Positions 13,251 to 25,953 of a stretch of 64,000 bases of DNA are shown here, in pieces. The position numbers were made by a program, and so were the translations under genes. Under the pieces are notes generated by a model. It was not told the origin of the DNA and ran no database searches. It saw nothing but the letters and a program-made list of their open reading frames with translations. Within the stretch, counting starts at the first letter, position 1, and each line of letters starts with the position of its first letter. Location: contig OU612066.1 of assembly GCA_914767715.1 (NCBI GenBank), positions 4,719,001 through 4,783,000 on the forward strand, read 5' to 3'. Source of the stretch: Membranipora membranacea (Eukaryota; Bryozoa; Gymnolaemata; Cheilostomatida; Membraniporidae).

Positions 13251-14887
13251 TATACTTCTATCATATCGACCTCAATTTAATGATAAGAATACCAATTTAT
13301 CCTGCTGTAATGACACACTTAGGCTGAAATGTGTGATTGTGACTTATAATATTATAATGATAATGTTGTAGAAGTTGTTCACTGTTATGATTACAGTATA
13401 ACTCTTCCCCTGAGATGTTGATGGGAGATCAATGCTGGGAATTGTGGGACAGTTTCTCAGAAGTGGCTAACCGGGTTAACTGTCTCATTGGATTGGGTTT
13501 GAAACTGGAGGTAAGATCTTTCTGTGGCTCATATCAGATGATGATGGATTTGTAAGTACACCGCTAAGCCTTACAAATCATTCATCATCTGTAAAATTTG
13601 GAAATCTTTGTGAATTTGACTTTCCAAATTTTCAGGTTTTGATTCAAATAACTGGACTATATGTTTTTGATAACTGTTGTTAGTTGTACTGGGATTAATT
13701 CAAACTTGCAAATATTATTGTTGCAATTGTGATGAATGGGGCATGAGGATGCCTATCATTTGAGTGTTCAAGTTGTGTTTAATTTCAATGCGATTTTGGT
13801 ACCTTGAAACTAGGATCACAAGAAATAACATAAGTCTTTCCTTAAATTTTCATTTGATGCAGTATTTATAATTATTGTACGAACATATAGCGAATAATAA
13901 TATATAATTATCTATCAATTGCAAAATCCACATGTTATCTCGGACGCCCACAATTTGGATGGTGGCGAAAGTAACCACATAGCATTGAGAATAAACTACT
14001 ATCCACCTGTTGATCCAAGTAAGTGCATCTTGACTCTTCTAAGTTGTAAAAAAAAAAATTTTACTCCCTGAATCGAATGATGGAGCCTCAAGTCACATAG
14101 AAGACCTCAGATTTCTAACACTCAGAACCCTTGAAGCAGTTGGGATTACACAAATATTACCTACCAACTAATCCGAGTATTGTTTATTATACAATTTATT
14201 CAATCCCTACTTGTCACTTGAGCTCCAATCACTTAATATTGGTTGGAGATAATGACTTGTTACCCTTTTTTTAACAGATGTTGTTGAGGAAGGACAGATG
14301 AGGATCGGAGAACATGCTGATTTAGGTTCGATCACTCTGCTATTTGCTGACACTCCAGGCCTACAGGTGTGAAACATTTTGATATGACCTAAATTTGGCA
14401 AGCCTATTGTTGCCTCATCCAAAGGCTCTGTAAATTCTGAGTCTTCGAGCTGAGTCAGATCATACATCTTTAACCAACATCTATTAGCCAATTCATATAA
14501 TACTATTCCTGAGGAGGAGATAAATAATAAATAGTACAGAGGCTGATATAGCGGCGCAGAAACAAGGAAAGGTTTAATGTTATCAAACATTTGTCACAAC
14601 ATTGATGAGGATTGTGGATTTAAATTTGTTGAAGAGATTTGCCATCTTTATTATGAGTTTTAAATTTTTTCAGGTTTTAAGTCAAGTAACTGGATTATAA
14701 GAAGATGTACCATGTGTAGAGAATGGTATCTTCGTCAATATCGGGGATGTTCCACAGATCTGGAGTGGGGATAAACTGATAGCAAATGTAAGTATGAAAT
14801 TATTATTATTAAGTTATGTGATTATAAAGGCATTTGATGATTGCCACCATTCTAAAGGTGGTTAGTTATCATAGGATCCCGTGATAA

Positions 14888-16154
14888 AATGCCATAGTCA
14901 CAATGCCATTTGGACAAAATTCCAGTGAGTATAATGCCATTGCCATAATAACCAGGGCCATAATGTTATAGGTGATAACACCGCTGAACACTATACCAAT
15001 GTCAAAATACCGGTTGCACAAAACGCCAGTTGTGTCAAAATACCAGTGGATATAACACTGAATTGGACATAATACCATTTGGGACAAAATTGCCAACATG
15101 ACACATAGAAACTTCAAGACTTGCGCAGTGAGGGAGATCCTGTTTATTAGAGGAACTCGAACGAAAAAAAAAATTAACTTATCTGTACTGTATCTTTAGA
15201 AACTAGTTTTTATCTTAGGATGTGTTTTTTTATGATGGTAAAAATTCTCTAATACACTACCTTTGCTTAGCCATTGAAAAAGAAAACAATTGTGGCTGCT
15301 GAAAAAAAGAATAAAAAAGAGCAGAGGTCTTCGGTGACTTGCTTAAGGCATGAGTTGTACTGCGTACTCAACTACTGTCACCAGGACAGGCTACTCCTCT
15401 ATCAACCTCACCTGCCCTTACATTTTAAGTTACTTTCTTTGACTATTCTCTCGTTGTAGAAGAAGTCACTAAACGCTTTTATTTTCCTTTCTATTTCAAT
15501 TATCTTATTTTCCCTATCCGCTTTCTCAAAAACTATTTCATGCCTGCTGTTCCATATCTTCCTATTGCACTCTGCCACATATTCAAACACATTCATATTG
15601 ATGGTGTTTCCCTCGTCGTTTGGGGTCAAACCTAAACAGAAAAGGATTTGCTTGTTGTTTTTATCCGTATTAATATGTGTTCCCAGATTCTAGCATTATT
15701 TCTTGTCTCCTGAAGGGAACTGCATGATGCAAATACATGTTCTAATGTCTCTGTTTCTGGTTTTATGCAAAAGTTACAAGTTGTTTTCATTCCTTGTATT
15801 TTCCATGGCCTTAACCAGCTGAACCACCTCCTGCTCCAACTGAGCAATTCACAGCTGTAATATAACTTACACACAAAAAATACATTGTGGCTTGACCTCC
15901 TTTGTATGGTTACATATTATGGCATTATGGCAATGGTATTTTTGGATATGGTATGTTGTCCCAAATGGTATTATTTCCAAAACGGCGTTATATCCACTGG
16001 TATTTTGTCACAAATTTTGTTGTGTACAACTGATATTTTGACATTGGTAAAGTGTTCAGTGGTGTTATCCACTATGACATTATGGCCCTGGCATTATGAC
16101 AATGTCATTATGCTCACTGGAATTTTGTCCCGATGGCATTTTGACTATGGCATT
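14888..16154. mobile_element. Fold-back element with long inverted arms
   Basis: The left arm (about 14888-15090) and the right arm (about 15957-16154) are inverted copies of each other over about 200 bp. Each arm is itself built from loose short repeats such as ATAATGCCATTG and GACAAAATACCAG. The interior holds a fragment of a LINE reverse transcriptase C-terminus in the minus direction. This architecture resembles foldback-type DNA transposons. It lies in intron 7 of oxygenase copy 1. Confidence 0.75.
15408..15874 (-). pseudogene. LINE C-terminal fragment (zinc-binding end of a reverse transcriptase)
   Basis: Two minus-strand open frames (15632-15874 and 15408-15629) join across one frameshift. 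The first contains TTCNFCIKPETETLEHVFAS followed by C, a C-x2-C...H...C pattern like the zf-RVT region after the reverse transcriptase of some non-LTR elements. The second contains VAECNRKIWNSR, a typical tail of such proteins. No catalytic core remains. It is nested between the fold-back arms. Confidence 0.55.
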
Positions 16155-16626
16155 ATGACCGGTTACTTTATTGTAGCACTGATCACGGGAAGGGAATAGT
16201 AATCACCAAAGGTTCTTATGACAAACACATAGGTAAAATTTGAGCTCTCACAATGGTTTCCATTTCATTTTGCAGAAACATCGTGTACTCATTCCAACAA
16301 ATGAAGAGTACTTGCGTCAGGAAAGAGTTTCCATATCGTTTTTCTGTCTGCCAAATCAGGATACCTTGTTAGAATGTTTAGATGGATCCGGCAAATACCC
16401 AGCAAAGACAACATTTGAGCATTTAGATGCCAGAATCAAATCCATCAGTGTCAATCAAGGTTTAGATGGTGACTATTTTTATATTTTATGTGTTTATTAT
16501 ATAATGATTTCCCTGGTGAAATGTAACAGAAAATACATATACATACTTGAAAGAAAAGCAAAAAATCAATTGCTATTACTAAATCAGTGTTTTATTACAA
16601 GTTCCCCCCCCCCCCCGGTTCATTAA

Positions 16627-17259
16627 AAAAATAACAGCAATGCAAATAAAGAAATCTGACTTTTCAAAGTGATTTCATATCGATACTGGTATCATGTGTT
16701 GTTGTACTATTATAGATTAGGTATTTATTTGAGTTTCTAAGGGTTGTGCGTAAATGATTCTTCCAATAATGTCCACCTTGTAATCTTGCTTTCTCTGATG
16801 GGGAGTAACTCCAAATACAGGCAAGTCTGAGAGTTAGAGAACTGAGGGTATGCTGCTTAGCCTTGTCACTCGACTTTTTTTTTATGGTTTGGGGAAAATA
16901 AAAGTATCCGCATGACAAGGTTACACGCTGCTAACAAATTGTTCCAGACATTAGAGCTGTTGAATAGAACTACTTTGCAAAAAATTAACACGTTTGGCAA
17001 TAACAGTATTTAGATTTGTTTTTGTGATTTATGGCCTGCCAAAATAATAGCAGACAAGTTCATTGACCCTGGAATGGTAGTAATATAATATGAGATTGTG
17101 TTTTTGTAATCAATGCCAACTGTCAAATGTATGTCAAATATGTGCCTCAAATAGATATTATCTAAGTTATGATGATGACCAAATCTGAACAGTCTGCTAC
17201 GTGACAGAGACACACTAGCACAAACTATTGAGCCACCTAGATAAATCTGTCAGTTAGCT
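16627..17259. other. Spacer between oxygenase copies 1 and 2
   Basis: It begins next to a poly-C run (about 16604-16617). It is otherwise AT-rich with no supported gene. The promoter of copy 2 should be in this 0.6 kb, but no element was recognised. Confidence 0.4.
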
Positions 17260-20200
17260 ATGAGTGGACAGTTTGTACCAGTGATAGATTACATGACTGC
17301 TGATGATGAAGCTGCTGAGGAGCTCTACAAGGCCTTGACCTCTGTCGGCTATGCTTTGTTTACTGGAACTGGGATATGCCATAAGGTTGGATATTAGTTA
17401 TATGAAAATAAGGTTTTCAGACTATTTGACATTTTATATCGAGTCATAAATCTACATCACCTGAAATATTTTTCATGATGCCCATAGGTTCAAGTGCAGT
17501 GATTAGAATCAATGAAGTTTTAGATGTGAAAGCAAATTGATGAGTTATTCTTCAATAAGGTTAGAGAATATAGTGAGGAGGCAGGCAAGTTCTTCCACTA
17601 CTCCGCCGAAGAAAAGGAGAAATATGTTTTCACTCCAGCCAATAAGAGCTATGGTGGCTGGTTTACTGGAGAAAGTTTTCGGTAAGTTTAAATATATGAA
17701 TGGTTCATGGGGAGTGTGAAAACTGCTCAAGTATAGTTCTGACCATTATTCGATATTTGGCACATCCTCGTTTTAATCAGGACACCATTAATATATTCAT
17801 GGTACCTTAAAGATCCCTAGCAATTGGTTACAGTAATTGAGTGCAACCACTGCAATCCTGTTGATTTTTTGAGCTGTGATAACCATTTCACGTCTAATTG
17901 CTCTCTGATGCTTGGTCGGGACATATCTCGCTGTGATGTCTGAACAAGAGTCTTCAGCTTTTGACACTTTGTTCTAGAAGCATTTACTTTTCTTTAGGCT
18001 GAACAAGGATCGACCCGCTGATCTGAGGGAGGGATTCCATATTCGCTTGAAATCCAAAGACTATGTGAGTTTGTCTCTTTTAAAAAAAAAACACCAATGA
18101 GATTCTACTGATACCTCATCATTACGGCATCTATTCGGGCTTGTGTATAGTTTTGCCGACAAGAGACACAGCTCAACAATAGCTATAATATTACTGACGT
18201 TGTTATATCTGATTGTTAGCGCAACTAAATTCATGCCCTTTGTATGCATGGGACTCATAAGAAAATGCGTTCCACTCATATAGATGATACATTTATGATC
18301 ATTATTTGATGAGGATTTACATCATTCAAAAATATGCACCAAGAGAGTAATTCACTTTTATAAACTCACATGCTTAGCGATCTAGGAATTAAAATCAATG
18401 CTGGCTTCTGTGTTGCGGTTAATAAATTCTTCGTTCAATCATCTCTGTTTCAGTACCAATCTAAACCAGAGGTAGTGCTTGGCGAACATTGCTGGAGATT
18501 ATGGGACAGCTTTACTGAACTTGCACAGCGGATTAATTATCTCATAGCTCTGGGCCTAAAGCTAGATGTAAGAATTGCAGTTTTCAAATGCTCTTTATTT
18601 CAGTTACAAGACCTGTTAATCCTAAAATGTTGATTTTAATCACACTCATACTTTTATGAAATACTGAGCTATGGAAGTTAGTAAAGTCATATCTATCCAT
18701 CCTTCACGTGGTAACCTTGTGTAGTGAGGATTATGTGCATGATTTTCACACTTTACCTATCAAACTTCATTCATTGCGATGAGAAAACAGACTTTGAATT
18801 GAATTTTGCCACAGCAGTGAAGCTATAGCATTCATTGGCTTAGTAGTTTTCATAATACAGTTTCGACTTCTACGGCTAATTGTAGGATCCACACCTGTTT
18901 AGCAAGACCCACAACTTCAGTGATGCAGAGAAGAACCTCTCAGCAATGAGAATCAATTGGTATCCACAGGTGAACTTGGGTTAGTCATCCACAAAAAATA
19001 AAAAATATTTTCTCTGAATAAGATGACCCCGATGTAATCCCTGTACAAGCGTTTCAGAATACATCAAGCCCAGTCCATAATCAAACTCGTTCTTCGTGAT
19101 CATGTTTGACAGTTGCCTGAGTAGTGAGCACTATCCTGTCTTGCCAAGTTTACCTAAGCACTACATGGTGATTGGTAAACAATTAAAGGTCTGAGGCTGT
19201 GAATCTGAACCAGCAGCACACATCACACTCGGTCACATGGCTAAAGTTTTTCTTCCTTGCTTCTTTGTTCTCATATTTGGTTTCAATCTATCAAACTACA
19301 GTCCTATCGATCTAGCTAGGCTTTCATTCATATGTAATTTTGGAATAATTTGAGTAAAATTTCACTAGGTAAGACAGAAAAAGGACAAATGAGGATTGGT
19401 GAACATACAGATTTTGGAACACTGACACTGCTTTATGCTGGCTCTCCTGGAATCCAGGTCAGCTCGAAATTTCATATTTTTACTGAAATTCTCAATATTG
19501 CTCAGTAGGGCATAGATAAAAACTAGATCAAGTTTGAACCATTTTAGCAGCGTTGGAATTGCCCCTCTCTTGGCAAAATGGTTCAAACTTGATCTAGATA
19601 AAACCTACCATATCTCATGTTGAATATGTTTGCACAATATCATAAATTTCACTGAGGAAGACTTTCTATACCATAAAACACAACCTGGTTAATGTATATC
19701 CAACTTGAGCTGTCTACCTTCAGGTCCTTAACACATCCACTATGGCGTATGAAGATACTGTTTATAGTGAGGACGGGATATTTGTGAACGTTGGAGATTT
19801 ACTACAACGATGGAGTGGTGACAAAATACTTGCTACGGTATGCTTACATATATTACTTGTAACGGACCGACAGTGGTATAAGCTTAGCCTCAGGCTATTT
19901 GTAACATTATGATGACCTTATCTGAGGTGTAATGCATTCATAAGATGTATGTACCATCCTTCCATCCTTGGTGTTTCCAATGATATCAAATCTAATTAAC
20001 CGACCTGCCATCAAATATGTAGAAATCCACTGGCAAATACCAGTTATATATATAATACAATATCAGTTTTTTACGCCACCTTGTACAGCAAAAAAATAAT
20101 AATCTCTATATTTATTCAAAAATTTTATTGAACAATCTTACAAAATTCTGGTATTTTGTAGGCGTGTCTACTTGATGAGGCCAGGTTTTACTACAAATTT

Positions 20201-20506
20201 ATTCTTGTCTGTGATATACAACAAACCAATCAGTTATGAAAATTCAAGTGGCACCTAAACTTCCAATCAGAGTATTTATCTCTTTTACTCATTTGATGAA
20301 ATTAATATGTGTTTTTTTTACAGAAGCACCGAGTACTTATGCCATATGAAAGGAAGAATTGTCATGAGAGAACCTCAGTAGTATTTGCATGCTTCCCGGA
20401 CAAGGATGTAGTGCTAGAAACTTTAGATGGGTCTTGCAAGTACGCAGCTGTTACAGCCGAGGAGCAGCTAGAAATGAACATTAAGCTCCATGCTTTGAAT
20501 GATTAG
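17260..20506 (+). CDS. 2-oxoglutarate/Fe(II)-dependent oxygenase, tandem copy 2 (intact)
   Basis: Eight exons: 17260-17385, 17533-17681, 17998-18064, 18454-18567, 18886-18979, 19369-19457, 19724-19837 and 20324-20506. Phases all agree and the product is 311 aa, the usual size of isopenicillin-N-synthase-like dioxygenases (UPF0676-type). The N-terminal DIOX_N part holds FTGTGIC and the FFHYSAEEKEKY helix. The catalytic double-stranded beta-helix shows H196 and D198 in MRIGEHTDFG, distal H253 in KHRVLMP, and R267/S269 in ERTSVVFACFP for 2-oxoglutarate. A soluble oxygenase is expected; the substrate is unknown. It is flanked by paralogues on both sides. Exon 1's donor (GTTGGA) is weak. Intron 6 has a hairpin insertion that copy 3 lacks. 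Confidence 0.93.
19523..19597. mobile_element. Perfect 23-bp inverted repeat (short MITE) in intron 6 of copy 2
   Basis: Arms CTAGATCAAGTTTGAACCAT... (19523-19545) and its exact complement (19575-19597) enclose 29 nt. The interior GGAATTGCCCCT resembles the related elements near 6.6 and 26.4 kb. The same intron in oxygenase copy 3 lacks it, and flanking 'TA' is present on both sides here. Confidence 0.75.
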
Positions 20507-21611
20507 TCCACTCCCATATTGAATGATGAATGCTTATGATTTCTACGATGAAAAACATGAAAAGACATCTGACGCCCCCGGGATTTGAACCCTGGCCTCT
20601 GGCATTGAAGTCACCTCGATTTTACATGGTTCCTAAACTTGAATGAAAAATGCATACGGAAGTTGACATAAGTGCTAGTTCCATGTATCGATTGGCCCTC
20701 AATTTGATGCCACCTCGACATATGGAAACAGAGTGATGGTAGAGTACTGAAGAGTATAGTACCCACAGAGAAAGAAGTTGGCTTCGACCACTGGTGATGT
20801 TTCACGCTGTGTCTCATGTTATTAGCCAGTTAATATGTCACATTGTGAGTCCCAGTATATGTATTAATTAAGAGATCCACTTATTATTTTAGTTACAGTT
20901 TTATATCTAGGATCTCATTTTGTCTTGGTGTCATGGCTGCTCCTTCAACACTACTGGCTACACACCACTAAACAGGTGCACAAAATGATAACAAAAAAAC
21001 ACCTTTGATAGTTAGGGCTACTACTCATTAAATGCACCTTTATCCTTTGTTATAATATCAGCCTATCTTGTAAGGAATTTACTGATCACATGCAGCAACC
21101 TTTACTTTCAATATGCTCATCTATTTTTTATAATGATAGCTGCAGTTCAACAATTTTTATTATTAAAAAAATGAATACAAGTTCTATTCTGACACATGTT
21201 GGAATATTTTGCATAATGTAAATTATCATGATAGCGAGCTAAGTGTGAGAGGGTGTGCGTGTGTAAATGTATCCTCCAGGTACGCAATGAAAGTTTGCCA
21301 GACGGAGTTCTTCATTATCATAATAAATATTGCTCTTGAGTCTAGACTTTGCTATTCTCATAGGTCAGTCAGCATTCTTTTTTTTTCATCAATGTTTGTC
21401 TACCCTCATTGAATTGACTCTTTTAGTTGTGAGGATATCAATTTAGCTATTTTTCTTGTGATTTATTGCCTGTCAAATGAATATGCCTAAAAGGCATTGA
21501 CCTTTCGCCAAGCTAGTATTGTAATATTGGCAAAATTTCAGCGATCTGTCACACTGTGTTGCAAAGGCACAGATTAAATCAAGCGGACAAAAAACAGTCT
21601 GTCATTTAGAT
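20507..21611. other. Spacer between oxygenase copies 2 and 3
   Basis: About 1.1 kb. On the minus strand at about 20571-20625 there is a B-box-like GGGTTCAAATCCC, suggesting a decayed tRNA-derived SINE. The rest is AT-rich without a supported gene. Confidence 0.4.
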
Positions 21612-24309
21612 ATGAGTGGACAGTTTGTACCAGTAATAGAGTATAGGCAGAAACTATAGATTATCTATAGTCTCTGGTGATAACGAAGCTGCTGTGGAGC
21701 TCTACAAGTCCTTGACCTCTGTCGGCTACGCTTTGTTTACTGGAGCTGGGATATGCCAACAGGTGGGGCATCAATGGATTAATCGAAAAGTTCAACCATT
21801 CTTACATTACGTTCCACAATAACTTCTTTGTAAATACACAGGACAATTATCAATATTTTGTACATTATTATTATTAATTAATACATACATAGGTCCTCTG
21901 TTTATGTACTTTGAATCAGCGATATTAGAAGTGTACCCCCTTCCCATATAAAATCTCTCAGATAACTGTTTTTGATTTGGTTGAGAACATACAGTCAGGA
22001 GGCAGTGAAGTTCTTCCACTACTCTAACGAAGAAAAGTAAAAGTTCATGTTCACTCCAACTATGACAAGCTCCGGAGGCTGGTTTACCGGAGAAAGCTAT
22101 CTGTAAGTTTGACAAATATGAAAAGTTCATCAGGAGTCTGAAACATAATGGTTTTACATATTTGGGGGAACTCAATCAACAACACTACTCATAGGCCTAC
22201 ATTAATGGCAACTCAAAGCTACCTGACAGTTAACTATGTCTTTGACTATGCTGAGGAAAATAGCAACATCCTGTTCTTCATGCTGTTTTTTTTATGTCTA
22301 CTTGTCTTTAGGCTGAACAAGGATCAACCTGCTGATATGAGGGAGGGATTCCATATTCTTTTAAAATCCAAAGACTATGTGAGTTTATTTGAAGGAAATA
22401 CCCATGAGATTCAACTGTTACCGCAGCATTACGACATCTAGGCTTGTGTATGGTTTCGCTGACAAGGGACACAACTCAACTCGAAAATGCGTTCCACTTA
22501 CTCCTATAGATGATACATTTATGATGATTATTTGATGAGGAATTACATCATTCAAAAATATGCACTAAGAAAAGAGTTCACTTTTATAAACTCACTTGCT
22601 TAGCGAACTAGGCCTGTGTAGGAATTAAAATCAATGCTGGCTTCTGTGTTGCAGTTAATAAATTCTTCGTTCAATCATCTCTGTTTCAGTACCAACATAA
22701 ACCAGAGGTAGTGCTTGGCGAAAATTGCTGGAGATTATGGAGCAGCTTTACTGACCTTGCACAGCGGATTAATTATCTTATAGCTCTGGGCTTGAAACTA
22801 GATGTAAGAATAATAGTTTCTTAAATCTCTAACCTTTCATTCTACTCTTCTTAAATTGTGTGTGCCAGCCTGGCTTATTAAACGTTAGTTTTGCTCAAGT
22901 AAGAGTCTGTACAATATAGGTTGATGGACAAACTTTTATCTCTGCCATTTCTTCTCAGGTTGGATTTGGAAGCGTAGTTTTCATAATACAGTTTATTGTA
23001 GGATCCACATCTGTTTAGCAAGACCCACAACTTCAATGATGCAGAGAACAACCTCTCAACAATGAGAATTAATTGGTACCCTCATGTGGTTTTGAGTAAG
23101 TCATTCATAATGCCTCTGGAAGACAGATTACCCTCTATCACCCTAATGTATTGCAATACTGAATTCAGGCCTAAAGGCCGTTCATGATCAGCCATCACAA
23201 AACTTAGTCTTTACGACATGAATTTCTTTGATCTATAAGACTAAATTTGTATCAATCTTGCAAAGCTTGATTCAAATGTTATCTTAAAAATATTTGTATA
23301 AAAATTTATCAGATAAGATAGCAAAAGGACAAATGAGGATTGGTGAACATACAGATTTTGGAACCCTGACACTGCTTTATGCTGGCTCTCCTGGTCTCCA
23401 GGTGAAATATTGGTTATTATTCTTATTTGTCTTATTTTTCACAATATAGCTACTGGTAAAACCTACCAGATCTCATTTTTTGTGAGTCTGATAGCATGAC
23501 TTTCACAAATTCTTTGTCTAAATAGTATTTCCATTTCAAAAAAAAGAAAACTTGATTGTAAGAAATTCCAACTTGTGTTGTCTACAGGGGATTAACCCAT
23601 CAACTAGGAGTATGAAGATACTGTTTATAGTGAAGATGGAATATTTGTGAATATAGGAGATTTACTGCAACAATGGAACGGTGACCAAATACTTGCTACC
23701 GTATGCTTACATATTTTACTTGTAACCGCTCAAAAGTGGATAAGCTGAACATCAGGATGTTCATAACATAAATGTGACCCTATATCTTTGATCTAGTTTG
23801 ATCCAATCTGCCTGCATTTTGGGTTTCTCCAATTCTACTAGTGAGACGGCAAAAGGAGGATCAACTCTAGATTCTGGCTAATTGGATAAAAATTGGTCTT
23901 ACCAGCAGGGAGGATGGTACACCTCTGATTGAGTAAGATCTGGGAGTTTGGGACTTCCTTACCTTAATCTAATATAGGGTGTACTGTACCATACATCCTA
24001 TTTATGTAGGTCATATTTGATGCTAAGTTGCAATTTGACAATTTCTGTTTCACAAATATATATAGGGGTACTTTCAAATTTCAGATGACAAATAATTTTT
24101 ATTGGGCACTAACAGTATGTAAATTATTTTACAGAAGCACAGGGTACTTATGCCATGTGAAGATCAGAATTGTCACGAAAGAATCTCTAGAGTATTTGCA
24201 TGCTTCCCTGATAAGGATGTAGTGATAGAGACTTTAGATGGGTCTTGTAAGTACCTCTGTGAAAGCTGGGGAGCAGCTTGCAAAAAATATCAAAACAAGA
24301 ATCAAATGA
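21612..24309 (+). pseudogene. 2OG-Fe(II) oxygenase, tandem copy 3 (pseudogene)
   Basis: All eight exons of copy 2 have counterparts here (for example 21612-21762, 22691-22804 and the last one at about 24135-24309), and parts of the introns are also near-identical, so this is a recent duplicate. Lesions seen: exon 1 has gained extra bases and an in-frame TAG at 21657-21659; exon 2 has TAA at 22038-22040 in place of the Glu of EEKEKY; exon 7 has a one-base deletion near 23606; the last exon has a frameshift near 24257, after which the frame matches the paralogue again (GEQLAKNIK). The active-site segments GEHTDFG and KHRVLMP are still readable. Confidence 0.92.
23793..23870. mobile_element. Short MITE of the CTAGATCAAG family
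   Basis: Arms CTAGTTTGATCC (left) and GGATCAACTCTAG (right) are near-perfect inverted copies around about 50 nt. The left half continues GCCTGCATTTTGG as in the 26.4 kb element. It lies in intron 7 of oxygenase copy 3. Confidence 0.5.
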
Positions 24310-24371
24310 CCAGCTTGATACATGTTCCCGATTTATTTGATTGCGGTAATTTAGAATCATGTTTGGTTTAA

Positions 24372-25953
24372 GACCCTCTCATCCAGCATTTTTGAAAAAT
24401 ATGAATTATGTCATGCTTTGTATGGCGTCATGGTTCCATTAATGTATCAAGTAATGCCTTGCTTACTGTATCACTGTGGGCATCATATTTTGCATCATGT
24501 TATGTTTCTGTACATTATGCGATGATACGCTACATTATGACAAGCTTGTAAAGGCATAATCAAATCCGTTAGAATTATCAGCAAGATTTGTTCAGTATGC
24601 GCAAGAGGAAAATGTTTGTACAAGTTTGAAATAGTGAAATTCATGTGTATCTTGCAAATAGCAATATTTCCTGATTTCAATAAGTTTTTTCCCTCTATGG
24701 TGGGGGAGGGATATTGCATAAGTCGGGTATCGAGACACCTCTATATCCCACTTTTGCTTTAGCCTTCTGCTACCACAGAGGGAACAAACTTGTTTTAGGG
24801 TATAACAGAGAAGACAACAGGAGTCTAGTAATATCATAAGCTAAACTTATTCGGATTCCTATAAGTTATAAGGTTAACCTTGCTAGGCTCACACCATGTA
24901 ATGTATATACAAACTACTACCATATAACATCTTGCCACTCACCACTTGAAATGGCTTGAAAGTGCACACATATTTTAGTGCTGAATGCTGAAATAATTCT
25001 CTGGTGCTGAGAAAAAAATTTGATGCTTTTGCAAGCAAGTACTCAGAGAGTTGTTCTCCCTTTATGTATCATAGGATAACTCATAACCCAGCTGTGCTGT
25101 ATTAAAATTCCTGGTATAACAAGTGACAACTTGGGTTAATAGACTGTGTCAAAATTGACCACTTTGGACCTCCAGTAATATGTATCATTTTGACACAGCC
25201 ATGATCTTCATCGCTGTGTCAAAATGATACATCAATTATAATATCAGAGGAGCTCAGTTGCTCAAGTGGTCCAACATAGCATGCTCCGATATATGATTAT
25301 ATAACTTGAGATAATTATCTTACAACTGGATGCTTCACTTTAATCTCCACAGCATGCACCTGCATGAAAAACATCAACCAGGAAGCCACTAATATCTACT
25401 TACATATAACTCATTACACCTTCATTAGATCTGAATAGGTGAATAAATATAGTAGGTTTAGGGTTTCAAAGGATTACACTATACAAATAGCCTGTGAAAC
25501 TGAAATATTGGCAAGGTTATTTTTGAAATTGGCAAGACTGGCTCTCAATGTATTAGAATCTTTTGTCACAAATTATTCAGGCTATGCGCACATTGTTGGA
25601 TGTTGTATACACTCAGGTGGAATGTATAGCGCTTGTTTTGACTGCTTGCTAAAGTGAGCCATTGGCGATTCGACACACACCAAATAAAAACCCACAAATA
25701 TTAAAGAGAACATTATTATGTTCGATGTTATTCACTTATATCATGGCGAGGTATTCATGCGTTCAATACTTAGGCTGAGGGATTTTTATTTCCTTGTCAT
25801 GTTCAACCAAGCAAGGATCAGCTATAAGCTATCATGATACAGAATAGCTGAACCGACAGTTATTAAATCATCAGTGTCACCAATAAAGAGGAGTTACTAA
25901 TCTCTCACAATTACTTGGCTAATCTATGCTGGGACAGCCTGGATATGTGTCAC
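24372..25953. other. Intergenic stretch before the receptor gene
   Basis: About 1.6 kb without a supported gene. It contains a 20-bp perfect inverted repeat at 25180-25232 (described separately). Receptor promoter elements should lie near its right end but none was recognised. Confidence 0.4.
25180..25232. repeat. Hairpin: 20-bp perfect inverted repeat, 13-nt loop
   Basis: ATGTATCATTTTGACACAGC (25180-25199) is followed by its exact reverse complement at 25213-25232. A third partial copy, CTGTGTCAAAATTGACC, lies just upstream at about 25143. Confidence 0.85.

Larger units (their letters stand above)
11094..16626 (+). pseudogene. 2OG-Fe(II) oxygenase, tandem copy 1 (probably inactive)
   Basis: Exons: 11094-11219, 11736-11875, 12742-12808, 13397-13510, 13925-14018, 14278-14366, 14674-14787 and 16276-16626. 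Exons 1 and 3-7 match copy 2 in length to the nucleotide. The isopenicillin-N-synthase-like features remain: MRIGEHAD carries the HxD iron ligands, KHRVLIP the distal His, and ERVSISFFCLP the RxS 2-oxoglutarate site. Two lesions argue against function. The exon 5 acceptor reads ...TTGCAA|AATCCA, so the AG is lost. Exon 7 has an in-frame TAA at 14698-14700. The last exon also runs about 56 codons past the paralogue's end. Intron 7 carries a 1.3 kb fold-back element. A sequencing error or unusual splicing could rescue it, but both would have to apply. Exon 2's boundary is the least certain. Confidence 0.75.
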
